A stretch of DNA of 64,000 bases from Caballeronia jiangsuensis (GCA_000648925.1 JFHF01000021.1:1-64000), one strand, 5' to 3'. Shown: positions 1 to 8,098, counted from the stretch's first letter. Notes: generated by a model not told the origin, from the letters alone. A program made the numbers and translations.

Positions 1-95
1 CAGGTCTGCATTTAAGCGGCTCAAGCAGTAAAAAACGCTCGGACAAATCCGATTACCTCGGCGCGCGACGATCCTTTACCTTCGGATGCGCTCGC

Positions 96-236
96 TCACG
101 CAAAGAGCCTCACCAACGCGCGCCAGAAAGCGCTCCAGCGACCCTGCGTGATCGTGCGCGACGCGTCCATGTCGCGCTGCCAGGTTGCGTTTTCCTGATC
201 GTCGCGCGTCCGCGTGACGAGTGTCCCGAAGTACAT
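96..236 (-). CDS. possible small protein, 46 aa, unknown
   Basis: A short open frame reads to the TGA at 96-98. I chose the ATG at 234-236 because the transcribed strand has AGAGAGGA about 8 nt upstream, a strong ribosome binding site. The protein starts MYFGTLVTRTRDD and ends WSAFWRALVRLFA, so it has a charged middle and a C-terminal amphipathic stretch rich in W, F and L that could sit at a membrane surface. No family is recognised. It lies just upstream of nothing else visible in the first 95 bases. A longer frame running up to 347 lacks a ribosome binding site. It may be a chance frame; the good translation signal is the only positive evidence. Confidence 0.35.
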   Translation of the reverse strand: MYFGTLVTRTRDDQENATWQRDMDASRTITQGRWSAFWRALVRLFA

Positions 237-398
237 GGCGAATCCTCTCTGCGGATGTGGATGACGGAAGGCGTCGCTATGAGCGGCAGCCATGCGTTCA
301 GGATGCCTGTGCGACAGCAGTCGCAACACCCGGATGACGGCTGCCAACCGAAGGAGGGAGCGAAGATGGACGAAAGGAGGGACCGGCTTGCGCGCGCG

Positions 399-1337
399 TC
401 AGACGGGATGAGGCAGCGAGCGCAGACGCTTGAGCGCGGCGCGCGATTCGTCGCGGGCGGTCTTGTCGAGCCAGCGCGCCGCTTCGTCGATGGCGTCCTT
501 GTCGTTCAGCGCCCGCGCGACGCGTCGCAAGACCGCCTCGCTCGCGAGCACGTCGTGGAGTCGCACGAGCGCGGCCTGTGCCGCGAGCAGATGCGTCATC
601 GTGTGCCGATGCCCGCGTTCCAGCACCGGCGCGAACATTTCGAGCAGGCACTGCAGTTTCGTCGCCGCTTCCTCGATGCTGCGCAAGGTCTTCGCATCCA
701 CGCGCTTCATCTTCGACGCCCGATGTTCCCGCTTGCTGAGCATGTCATCGGCGAGCGAGACGCGTTGGCGCGCGAACTCTTCCAGCGTGCGATCCTCGCC
801 GCGCGCCTCTAGACGCCGACGCGCATCCGCGAGCGCGCGACGCAGCAACACATCGACGTGCGCCTTGCGCAGCGTGACGCAACTCGTCGCCGATGCGTCG
901 CGCCGCTCCAGTCGCAGCGTGCGCACGACCGGCCCGAGGCGCGTGCAATTCTCGTTGGCATGTGAGAGCAGATCGCACGCGGCATCGAGGTCATGCGGCT
1001 CGCCGGCGATATCCGCGAGACGCTTGAAGCGCTTGCGCACCACGCGCGCTTCCTTCTCGTCGAGCAGCGGCTCGAACGCCCACCATATCGCGCGCAGCCG
1101 GCTCAGCGTCGAACGCAGCCGTTCCAGCAATTCGATGTCGGTACGCTCGGCCATCAGTTCCGTCTGCTGGAATGCTTCGCTCGCGAGCGGGGCGGTCAGC
1201 ATGATGAAAGCATCGGCGACGGGCTGATCGCGAAGAGCGTGCGGATCGGACACGCGCGCGCGCGACTCGGCGGGGTAAGGGCTGAGCGAGCCGCTCAGGC
1301 TCTTGCGAACAAGCGCTGGGTCGAAGTTCAGTGTCAT
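399..1337 (-). CDS. CHAD domain-containing protein
   Basis: Predicted 312-aa soluble, all-helical protein. The stretch from about residue 65 to 115 (LRSTLSRLRAIWWAFEPL, then RKRFKRLADIAGEPHDLDAA) matches the CHAD pattern of an arginine-rich helix followed by a second basic helix and a conserved D-L-D turn. CHAD domains (conserved histidine alpha-helical domain) are known to bind polyphosphate. No CYTH (triphosphatase) domain is attached, unlike many relatives. The ATG at 1335-1337 has GAGAG just upstream. It is divergent from the PiT phosphate transporter across 296 bp, which suits a phosphate or polyphosphate role. Family call from motif reading only; exact function is not known. Confidence 0.72.
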   Translation of the reverse strand: MTLNFDPALVRKSLSGSLSPYPAESRARVSDPHALRDQPVADAFIMLTAPLASEAFQQTELMAERTDIELLERLRSTLSRLRAIWWAFEPLLDEKEARVVRKRFKRLADIAGEPHDLDAACDLLSHANENCTRLGPVVRTLRLERRDASATSCVTLRKAHVDVLLRRALADARRRLEARGEDRTLEEFARQRVSLADDMLSKREHRASKMKRVDAKTLRSIEEAATKLQCLLEMFAPVLERGHRHTMTHLLAAQAALVRLHDVLASEAVLRRVARALNDKDAIDEAARWLDKTARDESRAALKRLRSLPHPV

Positions 1338-1453
1338 CGTCTCTCGGTATGCACTTATATCGCACGACGCTTCTTTTATATTTCGGTTTCGTTCGTGCGC
1401 CGGCAGTTTTCGCCGTCATTCAGCGGGTGTGCTGGCCGGAAACATAGACATGC

Positions 1454-1476
1454 AGAATGTCACTCGTATGACAGCG
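1454..1476. promoter_or_regulatory. weak candidate Pho box between CHAD and PiT genes
   Basis: On the minus strand this reads CTGTCATACGAGTGACATTC: a perfect first half site (CTGTCATA) followed 11 bp later by a poorer second half (GTGACAT). It sits 120 bp upstream of the CHAD start and 160 bp upstream of the PiT start. The second half is poor, so this may be chance. The rest of this 296-bp spacer shows a TTGACA at 1556-1561 without an obvious -10 at the right distance, and nothing else. Confidence 0.25.
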
Positions 1477-1633
1477 CGGGGCTTTTCCGATGAAATCGTT
1501 CTCGCGGCCATGGGATGGCTCTCGGCTGCGCATGGCGAAAGTTTTACGCGAGGTGTTGACACAAAAGATTCACAGTCGGCAAGGTCGGCCGAACGTATGC
1601 TTTGCACCGCTACGGTAAACGCGCGAGGCGATC

Positions 1634-3220
1634 ATGCCGGATGTTGCATTTCCCCAGCAAGGCGGCGTGAGCGAACGCGCGCGCCGCACCAGTCTCCTCG
1701 TCTTCCTCTTCATACTCATCGGCGGCGTCGGTTACGTCGGATTGCATCTGGCGACCGATCTCGAATCCGTCCGGATGAGTTCCGCACTACCTTACTTTCT
1801 GCTTGGCGTCGCGCTTCTGATCGCGCTCGGATTCGAGTTCGTCAATGGCTTTCACGACACCGCCAACGCCGTCGCAACCGTCATCTATACGCACTCGCTG
1901 ACACCGAACATCGCGGTGGTCTGGTCGGGTACGTGGAATTTCATCGGCGTGCTCGTTTCGAGCGGCGCGGTCGCGTTCGGCATCCTGCAACTGCTGCCCG
2001 TCGAGCTGATTCTCCAGGTCGGCAGCAGCGCAGGCTTCGCGATGGTCTTTGCGCTGCTCATCGCCGCCATCATCTGGAATCTCGCGACGTGGTATTTCGG
2101 CCTGCCGTCGTCGAGTTCGCATACGCTGATCGGCTCGATCATCGGCGTGGGCCTGATGAATCAGTTGATGCGCGGGCCGAACGGCACGAGCGGCGTCGAC
2201 TGGTCGCAGGCCGCCGGCGTTGGCAAGTCGCTGCTGTTTTCGCCGATCGTCGGCTTCGTCTGCTCCGCGTTGCTGCTGCTCGCCCTGAAGGCGCTCGTGC
2301 GCGTGCCGGCGCTCTACAAGGAGCCGAAGAAGAATCATCCGCCGCCGTTCTGGATTCGCGCCCTGCTGATTCTGACGTGCACGGGCGTGTCGTTTGCGCA
2401 CGGCTCGAACGACGGGCAAAAAGGCATGGGCCTCATCATGCTGATTCTGATCGGCACGGTGCCCACGGCTTACGCGCTCAACAAGGCGGTGAGTCCTTCG
2501 GAGACGCAAAGCTTCGTCGCCGTGGCGCACGAGGCATCCGCGACCTTCGCGAAGTATCTGAACAACGCGCCGCCTTCCTCCGATGCGCGCGAGGACACAC
2601 AGTCCTATGTCCGAACCCGCCAGCTTTCACCCGCGACCTTGCCCGCGGTGAAGCAATTGACCGATATCGTCGCGAACCAGGTCGGCGCGTCGGGATCGCT
2701 CGCTGCGGTGCCGAAGGACATGGTCGATAACGTGCGCAACAACATGTACCTCATTTCCGAAGCGATCCGGCTGATGGAGAAGGCGAACACGCCCGCGTTC
2801 GCGCCCGAAGACCGCAGCGTGATCGACAACTATCGGAAGCAGCTCGATCACGCGACGAAGTTCATTCCGACGTGGGTGAAGGTCGCGGTGGCGATCGCGC
2901 TCGGTCTCGGCACGATGGTCGGCTGGAAGCGCATCGTCGTGACCGTGGGCGAGAAGATCGGCAAGCAGCATCTGACGTACGGGCAAGGCGCTTCGGCGGA
3001 GCTGGTCGCGATGCTGACCATCGGCGCCGCAGATGCCTACGGCCTGCCGGTCTCGACGACGCACGTGCTTTCTTCGGGCGTCGCGGGGACGATGGCCGCC
3101 AACGGCTCGGGGCTGCAATGGAATACCGTGCGCAGCCTCGTGCTCGCATGGATATTGACGTTGCCGGCCTCGATCGCGCTGGCGGCCGCTCTGTACTGGG
3201 TCTTCCGAAATCTCTTCTGA
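1634..3220 (+). CDS. pit: PiT-family inorganic phosphate transporter
   Basis: Predicted 528-aa inner-membrane protein that imports phosphate (usually with protons and as a metal-phosphate complex). The two PiT signatures are visible as inverted-topology repeats: FVNGFHDTANAVATVIYT near residue 70 and FAHGSNDGQKGMGLIM near 252, with a third conserved block DAYGLPVSTTHVLSSG near 462. Ten or more hydrophobic helices are present, and a hydrophilic cytoplasmic insert of about 130 residues (280-410) splits the two halves, as in the long PiT subgroup. The ATG has GAGG 5 nt upstream. It converges on the histone-like gene with only 11 bp between stops. The neighbouring CHAD, phytase-like and GDPD genes support a phosphate role. 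Confidence 0.93.
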   Translation: MPDVAFPQQGGVSERARRTSLLVFLFILIGGVGYVGLHLATDLESVRMSSALPYFLLGVALLIALGFEFVNGFHDTANAVATVIYTHSLTPNIAVVWSGTWNFIGVLVSSGAVAFGILQLLPVELILQVGSSAGFAMVFALLIAAIIWNLATWYFGLPSSSSHTLIGSIIGVGLMNQLMRGPNGTSGVDWSQAAGVGKSLLFSPIVGFVCSALLLLALKALVRVPALYKEPKKNHPPPFWIRALLILTCTGVSFAHGSNDGQKGMGLIMLILIGTVPTAYALNKAVSPSETQSFVAVAHEASATFAKYLNNAPPSSDAREDTQSYVRTRQLSPATLPAVKQLTDIVANQVGASGSLAAVPKDMVDNVRNNMYLISEAIRLMEKANTPAFAPEDRSVIDNYRKQLDHATKFIPTWVKVAVAIALGLGTMVGWKRIVVTVGEKIGKQHLTYGQGASAELVAMLTIGAADAYGLPVSTTHVLSSGVAGTMAANGSGLQWNTVRSLVLAWILTLPASIALAAALYWVFRNLF

Positions 3221-3231
3221 GGCCCGGACGT

Positions 3232-3750
3232 TCAGGCGTTCGCGGGACGGCCGGTCTTGACCGTTTCGAGCGCCTTGATCGCTTCGACGAGACGCTTCTC
3301 AGGCGCGGCGTCGAGCATCGCGAGCGCGGCGCGCAGCAGTTCGCTCTTCTTCACGCGCACGCCATTCTTTTGGCACTTCTCCTTGAGGGAGGCGATCTTC
3401 GCGTAGTCCGACTTGGGCATCGTGAAGCTGTCGCGCACGACCTTTTCCTTCTTCACGCGCCGGGTTTTCGCGTCCGCCTTGGGCTGGCTCTCGACGGTCT
3501 TCGCGGTCTTCTTCGCAACAGCGGCGGTTTCGACCGAAGCCGTCTTCGCGGCCGGTTTCTTCGTGGTCTTTTTCGTCGTGGCCGGGGCCGCCGTTTTCGT
3601 CCGGGTCTTCGGTCTCGGAGCGGCCGCCTTGGCTTGTGTCTTCTTGCCTGCCTTGTCGTCGGACTTCGCCGGGGCCTCGGCCTTGTCGGCGGCGCCCTTC
3701 GGGAAATGGAACGCCTTCTTCGTCGGCGCCTTGACTTGCGGTGTGCTCAT
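3232..3750 (-). CDS. histone H1-like protein with C-terminal helical domain
   Basis: Predicted 172-aa DNA-binding protein. Residues about 1-105 are a low-complexity tail rich in Lys, Ala, Pro and Thr with repeated KK, AAK and TKK motifs, typical of bacterial H1-like proteins (BpH1/Hc1 type) that compact DNA. Residues about 106-172 differ: SFTMPKSDYAKIASLKEKC then GVRVKKSELLRAALAML, which resembles a beta-strand plus two helices of a ribbon-helix-helix fold. The ATG at 3748-3750 has GAGGAG about 8 nt upstream. It converges with the PiT gene. The tail is seen directly; the ribbon-helix-helix reading is inference. It could act as a nucleoid protein or a regulator. Confidence 0.75.
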   Translation of the reverse strand: MSTPQVKAPTKKAFHFPKGAADKAEAPAKSDDKAGKKTQAKAAAPRPKTRTKTAAPATTKKTTKKPAAKTASVETAAVAKKTAKTVESQPKADAKTRRVKKEKVVRDSFTMPKSDYAKIASLKEKCQKNGVRVKKSELLRAALAMLDAAPEKRLVEAIKALETVKTGRPANA

Positions 3751-3903
3751 CCGTTCTCTCCTCGTGTGTGGAGAAAACAGTATATACGGTTTATGCGTGT
3801 GCGGGCCGCGTGCGCGCGTTTCCCGAACGCGCGCCGTTTCAAGGTGACAGGCCCACGGCGCGCGAGTTATCTACACGCTTGTCCACCGAAACTGTGGACA
3901 AGC

Positions 3904-5394
3904 CTACTTGCCGTGACCATGCCCGTGATCGTGATCATCGCGATCATGGTCATTCCGATCGGACCGGCAGGCCTTGTCGTCGCGGCCCTGCGCGCCGGGC
4001 AGACGTTGCGCGACATAGTCCGGCAGATCGGCGTCGTCGATCGCGAACACGAAGAACTGATTCGGATTGTCGATGCCGTTCGGATGATTCGTGTCCGTCA
4101 CGGTGCCGACGAAGTCGTTGTCGTTGGCGATGAAAAGCGTGTGCTTGAGCACGCCGCCGACACGCACGTCCGGCCCGAACGCGAGGCTTTCGAGCTTCGC
4201 GGGAATGTCCGTCGATGCGATGCCGTGCGCGTTCAACACGCTGACGACGTCGAGAAAGAGCGTCTTCGCGAGCGCGTAGGGCGCAAGGCCGCTTTCGCCG
4301 CTCGTCTGGCTCACGTCCTGCGCGCCGTCGATATCGACGCGATACACGCGCTTGATCTTCGCGGTCGAGTCGTCGCCGAGTCCCTTGCCGTCGCGTTCGT
4401 CGAGCAGCAGCTCGTGATCGTTCACCGCGACGATATCGCTGATCGTCGGATAGTTGGGCGCGTCCGCCGTGCCTATGTTGGTGAGCGGATACGCGTACTG
4501 CGTTGTCTTGCCCGTGCGCAGATCGATGCGCAGGATGCGCGTGTAGGCGCCGTTCGTGCCGCCGTCCTGCAGCAACGGGCTTTGCATCGCGCCGAAGAGC
4601 GTGTCGCCGTCCGGAGAGATCGCGAGGCCTTCCATGCCCTTGTTCGCCACGCGGCCCGAGGTGTTCTCGCTGATCTCGTCGTTGCCGATCGGCGAGAGCG
4701 TCGTCACCGCGAACGACGCCGGCACGCGATAGGCCGCGATGCGCTCGCCCGTGCGCCGGTCGAATCGATAGATGTAGGGGCCGTACTCGTCGGAGATGAA
4801 GACGCTCGCGCCGTCGCGCGCCACGCGGATGCTTTCCGGATCGAAGCGGGCATCGCGCGCATAGGTGGAGGGCTGCGTCGGCGTGAAGTTGTCCGAGCGG
4901 CCCGTGAAGTAGTGCGTGCGATTCGACGCGTTCAGCGCGGGCGCGCCGTTGCCGACGTTTGCGGCAGCGCCGTCGCCATAGACGAGCGGTTCGCGCGCAT
5001 GGAGCAGCGTCGTATCGACGAGCTTCGGATCGAGCGTATAGGGCAGCTTGCCGCCTTGCGCGCCGGCTTCGAGGCGCAGGATCAGCGTCTGAAAGCGATT
5101 GATGTACGACGCGGTGTCGTCGATGGCCTTGTTATAAGAGATCGCGTTGGGGCCGCGATCGGGCACGGCGACGAACGTGTCGCAGCCGGCATACGCGAGG
5201 CCCGAGCCGAGGCCGCCGAGCAGATTGCCCGGCGCGCCGTTTTCGAGCGGAGCGGCGGTCGCTTTCGAGCGATCGGCGGCGTTGCCGCTCAACTGGCCGA
5301 TCGCGATGAGATCGACGCCCGCCCACACGGACGAACACGCGACAGTCAACGCGGACAACGCAAACGACAAGGCACATGCACGAGCGCGTACCAT
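3904..5394 (-). CDS. secreted esterase-like (phytase family) protein
   Basis: Predicted 496-aa exported protein. The ATG at 5392-5394 was chosen over longer readings because AAAGGAG lies 8 nt upstream and the protein then begins with a signal peptide of about 25 residues ending in SSVWA. The body has the features of the phytase esterase-like family (PF13449): repeated beta-propeller style blocks, DRGPNAISYN, ARDGASVFISDEYGPYIYRF near residue 205, NKGMEGLAISPDGDTLFGAM near 260, and a C-terminal His/Asp-rich tail (RNDHDRDDHDHGHGHGK) that could bind metal. It follows the GDPD gene by 41 bp on the same strand, so both probably form a Pho-regulated operon. The substrate is unknown; true phytase activity is not implied. 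Confidence 0.83.
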   Translation of the reverse strand: MVRARACALSFALSALTVACSSVWAGVDLIAIGQLSGNAADRSKATAAPLENGAPGNLLGGLGSGLAYAGCDTFVAVPDRGPNAISYNKAIDDTASYINRFQTLILRLEAGAQGGKLPYTLDPKLVDTTLLHAREPLVYGDGAAANVGNGAPALNASNRTHYFTGRSDNFTPTQPSTYARDARFDPESIRVARDGASVFISDEYGPYIYRFDRRTGERIAAYRVPASFAVTTLSPIGNDEISENTSGRVANKGMEGLAISPDGDTLFGAMQSPLLQDGGTNGAYTRILRIDLRTGKTTQYAYPLTNIGTADAPNYPTISDIVAVNDHELLLDERDGKGLGDDSTAKIKRVYRVDIDGAQDVSQTSGESGLAPYALAKTLFLDVVSVLNAHGIASTDIPAKLESLAFGPDVRVGGVLKHTLFIANDNDFVGTVTDTNHPNGIDNPNQFFVFAIDDADLPDYVAQRLPGAQGRDDKACRSDRNDHDRDDHDHGHGHGK

Positions 5395-5435
5395 GAAGCT
5401 CTCCTTTCGATGGATGAAGCGAAGCGTGAGCCAGC

Positions 5436-6836
5436 CTAACGGCCGAGTTCGTGCAGATAAGCCGCGCGAGACGCAAAGCCGGTGTTGGCGAAATCGGTGA
5501 ACACGCCGTCGACGCCGAGCCTGAAGAACTTCATATATTCGCCGGCCGGATCGCCGTTGTAGCTGGCCGCGAGATACTTCTTCTCGTTGCGGAACGTGAA
5601 GACGTGCACGAAGAGCCCGGCCTTGTGCGCATCGCTGATGACGCTGGTCGGGGTTTGCGTCGCCGCTTGCGGAGTCGAGCCGGTGAACGGCGTGCCGTCC
5701 GGATTGGTGGCGGGGAAGGGCGTAATCCTGAGCGGCACAATCTGCGGTTTCCACGGCCCGATGCCATCGGCATAGGTCTTGATCTGCGCGAGTCCCGAAG
5801 GCGTGAGCATCGCGTCGAACCAGCGCGGATCGCCGGCGACGGTCCAGTCGAACGGCCGGCTGTCGGTGATTTCGTTGTAGATCACCGCGCCCGTGCGGAA
5901 ATCGATGTCGTAGCCGTCGATCAGTTGCACGACCTTCGTGTTCAGACCATGCGTGCGCATGTATTGGAGACTGCCCGGCTCGAAGCTTTGCACGAACACG
6001 GGCGCGTTGCGGGTGTTGAGGCCGTTGTCGTTCAGAATCCTGATGAGCGCGTCTTCGAGCGGATGACTGCCCGGCGCGCCGCAGCCATTCGCGATCGCCT
6101 GGGCGTTGTTCCAGGTCGGGTTCTTCGTCTCGGGATACACGGCGATCGCGCGCCCGGTCGACGCGCTCTTCGCCTTCGCAATATCGATGATCTGCTGGAA
6201 CGTGAGAATCGGAAACTTGCCGTTGAACTCGGTGGGGCGCTCGTTCGCGGCGTCGTAGGTCGTGCCGCCGAGGAGCGTGCCGAGTTCGGCGGCGGTGAAG
6301 TCGGTGATCGACCAGTCGCCCGTGTGATCCTCGCCATCGACGACCAGCGATTTCAGCACCGACTTCGGATCGGCCGGGTTGGTCAGGTCCGTGAGATACC
6401 GCGACGGTCCCGTGTCGGGCGTGGACTGCCACTTCACGTCGACGAGCACGCCGGGCACGGTGCGCCTTCTCGCTGCCACCGCCGGGTTCGTCTTCGCCAC
6501 ATCGGCGATATTGGTGTTATCCGAAAGCCACGGATTGTGCCGCGCGACGAGCACGCAATCCTTCGACAGATGCAGGTCTTCTTCGAGCGCGTCGGCACCG
6601 CTGTCGGCGGCGAGTTCGTAGGATGGCTGCGTTTCTTCGGGGCGCAGGCCCGGCAACCCGCGATGGCCGATTACAAGCGGCATCTGACCGTCGAGCGTGG
6701 AGAACGCGGTGGGTGTTGCGGCGGCTGGCGGAGGGGCAGAAGCGCCGTCGCCGTGACAGGCCGCGAGCGCAAATGAGAAAGCGAGCGCGGCGCGCGCCGC
6801 GATGGAGTGCCTACGATGCGTTCGTGCAAGCTTCAT
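5436..6836 (-). CDS. glycerophosphodiester phosphodiesterase lipoprotein
   Basis: Predicted 466-aa GDPD, which splits glycerophosphodiesters into glycerol-3-phosphate and an alcohol. The ATG at 6834-6836 has AGGAA 7 nt upstream. The N-terminus is a lipoprotein signal with lipobox ending LAAC (Cys about 27), so the enzyme is probably anchored in the envelope. Catalytic residues are visible: HRG at about 58-60, E-E-D at 85-87 and the second histidine at about 100 (VARHN). The C-terminal part carries the usual barrel strands (FTFRNEKKYLA, GVDGVFTDF). It is larger than cytosolic UgpQ and resembles periplasmic GlpQ. It is the first gene of a two-gene unit with the phytase-like gene and has a Pho box directly upstream. 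Confidence 0.92.
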   Translation of the reverse strand: MKLARTHRRHSIAARAALAFSFALAACHGDGASAPPPAAATPTAFSTLDGQMPLVIGHRGLPGLRPEETQPSYELAADSGADALEEDLHLSKDCVLVARHNPWLSDNTNIADVAKTNPAVAARRRTVPGVLVDVKWQSTPDTGPSRYLTDLTNPADPKSVLKSLVVDGEDHTGDWSITDFTAAELGTLLGGTTYDAANERPTEFNGKFPILTFQQIIDIAKAKSASTGRAIAVYPETKNPTWNNAQAIANGCGAPGSHPLEDALIRILNDNGLNTRNAPVFVQSFEPGSLQYMRTHGLNTKVVQLIDGYDIDFRTGAVIYNEITDSRPFDWTVAGDPRWFDAMLTPSGLAQIKTYADGIGPWKPQIVPLRITPFPATNPDGTPFTGSTPQAATQTPTSVISDAHKAGLFVHVFTFRNEKKYLAASYNGDPAGEYMKFFRLGVDGVFTDFANTGFASRAAYLHELGR

Positions 6837-6870
6837 TTCGCTTCCTGTCGGCTTCGAATTGTCCCCGCGC

Positions 6871-6906
6871 ATTATTACGAGCGGCGAGTGACGTTTGTAT
6901 GACTAA
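6871..6906 (-). promoter_or_regulatory. Pho box promoter of the GDPD-phytase-like operon
   Basis: On the minus strand TTAGTCATACAAACGTCACTC holds two GTCA half sites exactly 11 bp apart and matches 13 of 19 positions of the E. coli PhoB consensus as I recall it. About 10 bp after the box is TAATAAT (6871-6877), a good -10, so the box takes the place of the -35 as in PhoB-activated promoters. The start codon follows about 35 bp later. Confidence 0.6.
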
Positions 6907-7010
6907 GGAAGCGCCCCTTTAACTGTACGAACTATCGGCTGTCCGTGGTGACCTCGGGATTCCGAAAAAACGCCGGCGCGTGGCCGGCGTCGTGGACGAA
7001 GCCGTGCGAG

Positions 7011-7286
7011 TTACTGCTTGATCGTTCCGGTCGATTGGGAACCTTGCGACTGATTCGGCGACATGCCTTGCTCGCGTTGCTGCATGAGCGTGCCGCTGCC
7101 GGACGTGCCGGACTGTACGCCGCCCTGAGAGGCATCGCCCGTTCGCGGAGCGGGCATCGGCTCGCTTTTGCCTGGCTGCATTTGCTGCTGGCGCTGCATC
7201 AACTGATCGCGCGACATCTCCTGCGAGAGTGCGACCGTACTGGAGAGCGCGAGGAGCGCTCCGGCGATCATGATCGGGGTCTTCAT
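7011..7286 (-). CDS. small secreted Gln/Ser/Gly-rich protein
   Basis: Predicted 91-aa exported protein of unknown function. The ATG at 7284-7286 has AAGGAG 7 nt upstream, which decides the start; a longer frame to 7514 has no such site. Residues 1-21 (MKTPIMIAGALLALSSTVALS) are a signal peptide. The mature part is low-complexity and hydrophilic, with many Gln, Ser, Gly and Met residues (QLMQRQQQMQ, GGVQSGTSGSG, MSPNQSQGSQSTGTIKQ) and no Cys. It is divergent from the 190-aa hypothetical gene. Similar short Q/G-rich periplasmic proteins are common in Burkholderiaceae, but I recognise no named family. Confidence 0.7.
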   Translation of the reverse strand: MKTPIMIAGALLALSSTVALSQEMSRDQLMQRQQQMQPGKSEPMPAPRTGDASQGGVQSGTSGSGTLMQQREQGMSPNQSQGSQSTGTIKQ

Positions 7287-7393
7287 ATCCGTCTCCTTGG
7301 AACCGGCGCCAGTCGCGCCGCTTACAGGCTTGTCAGCATCGAACGTGCCGCACTGATGCGGATTAGGATTGTCCTTATTTGTATCTGAAACGA

Positions 7394-7414
7394 CGATAAA
7401 CGGTCGATAAACGG
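7394..7414. repeat. 11-bp-phased direct repeat CGATAAACGG
   Basis: CGATAAACGG occurs at 7394-7403 and again at 7405-7414, giving an 11-bp repeat period, the spacing used by OmpR/PhoB-type response regulators. It lies in the 239-bp spacer between two divergent genes, about 110 bp from either start. Confidence 0.5.
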
Positions 7415-7452
7415 ATAGCATATTCGATAGGCCATCACGAGCGCGGGCCATT

Positions 7453-7483
7453 ACAATTCGCGATCCAAACAACCGCGAATTGT
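7453..7483. repeat. 10-bp inverted repeat in divergent promoter region
   Basis: ACAATTCGCG (7453-7462) and CGCGAATTGT (7474-7483) form a perfect inverted repeat with an 11-bp spacer, about 43 bp upstream of the 7526 start. It could be a dimeric regulator site or a leader hairpin. Confidence 0.5.
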
Positions 7484-7525
7484 CTGAATCCGACTCAAAA
7501 GGGCTGGCCGCCACGGAGTATTTTC

Positions 7526-8098
7526 ATGTCGATCTCACTGAATGAATTATTGGCATGGCGCGATCGTTCGCCCGAACAGTCGGGTGAAGAAGCGTGCATG
7601 CTGGATGGACTGATCGCGCGCCGGGAAGCGGAGTTGCGCGCGAGCATCGCCGATTTGATCGCATCGGCCAGCCAGCGGGAAAACTGGAAACTGCAGCGCT
7701 GTGCGGCGGTCGCGCGGCGCGTCGAGCAAGCTCCGGTGCAATACCTCGAATCGATTCACGATTTTTTTCAGAATCGCGACAAAGACCCGCAGCAAGTCGA
7801 AACGCCTGCGGCTCTGTCGGACTTCTTCGCAATCGATCAGCAAGGACACCATGCTCCGCGTGCGCCGGTGCAAATGCCTCTCGTGGCGAATCCCGGCGTC
7901 GACGTTCCTTCGCCGGTCGCCGATCTGCATGGCGCGATGCGCATGCTCGAATCGCGCGTCGCCAATACACCGGGATACGCCTGCGGAGTGCAGGGCGTTA
8001 GAATCATGCGCATGGTCGCGCTGATGTCGAAAGCGCGCTCCGCCCAGATCGCAAAGATGAGAATCAGCGGGACTCAAGCGTCTTATCGCCACTCCTGA
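7526..8098 (+). CDS. hypothetical protein, 190 aa
   Basis: Predicted soluble, mostly helical 190-aa protein; no family recognised. The ATG at 7526 has GGAG upstream (CACGGAGTATTTTC), slightly far but acceptable. The N-terminal half is Ala/Glu/Arg-rich and helical (EAELRASIADLIASASQREN), with a Pro-rich hinge around residues 110-130 and a basic C-terminus (MSKARSAQIAKMRISGTQASYRH). No signal peptide or membrane segment is visible. The opposite strand also has a long open frame, but its composition (many R, H and C) is that of an antisense shadow. It is divergent from the small secreted protein gene, with paired repeats between them. Confidence 0.6.
   Translation: MSISLNELLAWRDRSPEQSGEEACMLDGLIARREAELRASIADLIASASQRENWKLQRCAAVARRVEQAPVQYLESIHDFFQNRDKDPQQVETPAALSDFFAIDQQGHHAPRAPVQMPLVANPGVDVPSPVADLHGAMRMLESRVANTPGYACGVQGVRIMRMVALMSKARSAQIAKMRISGTQASYRHS

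Noticed and set aside
1556..1561. TTGACA as a -35 for the PiT gene
   Set aside because: No matching -10 lies 16-18 bp downstream.
2872..5439. An 855-codon plus-strand frame across the PiT end, histone-like and phytase-like genes
   Set aside because: It crosses three real genes on other frames or strands, has no domain and has a composition typical of a shadow frame.
3904..6432. A single 842-codon fusion of the phytase-like protein with an upstream segment
   Set aside because: The upstream segment is out of frame with the real GDPD gene; a clear ribosome binding site and signal peptide start the phytase-like gene at 5394.
7547..8092. A 181-codon minus-strand frame opposite the 190-aa gene
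   Set aside because: No start signals and a His/Arg-rich shadow composition; the plus frame has a ribosome binding site.
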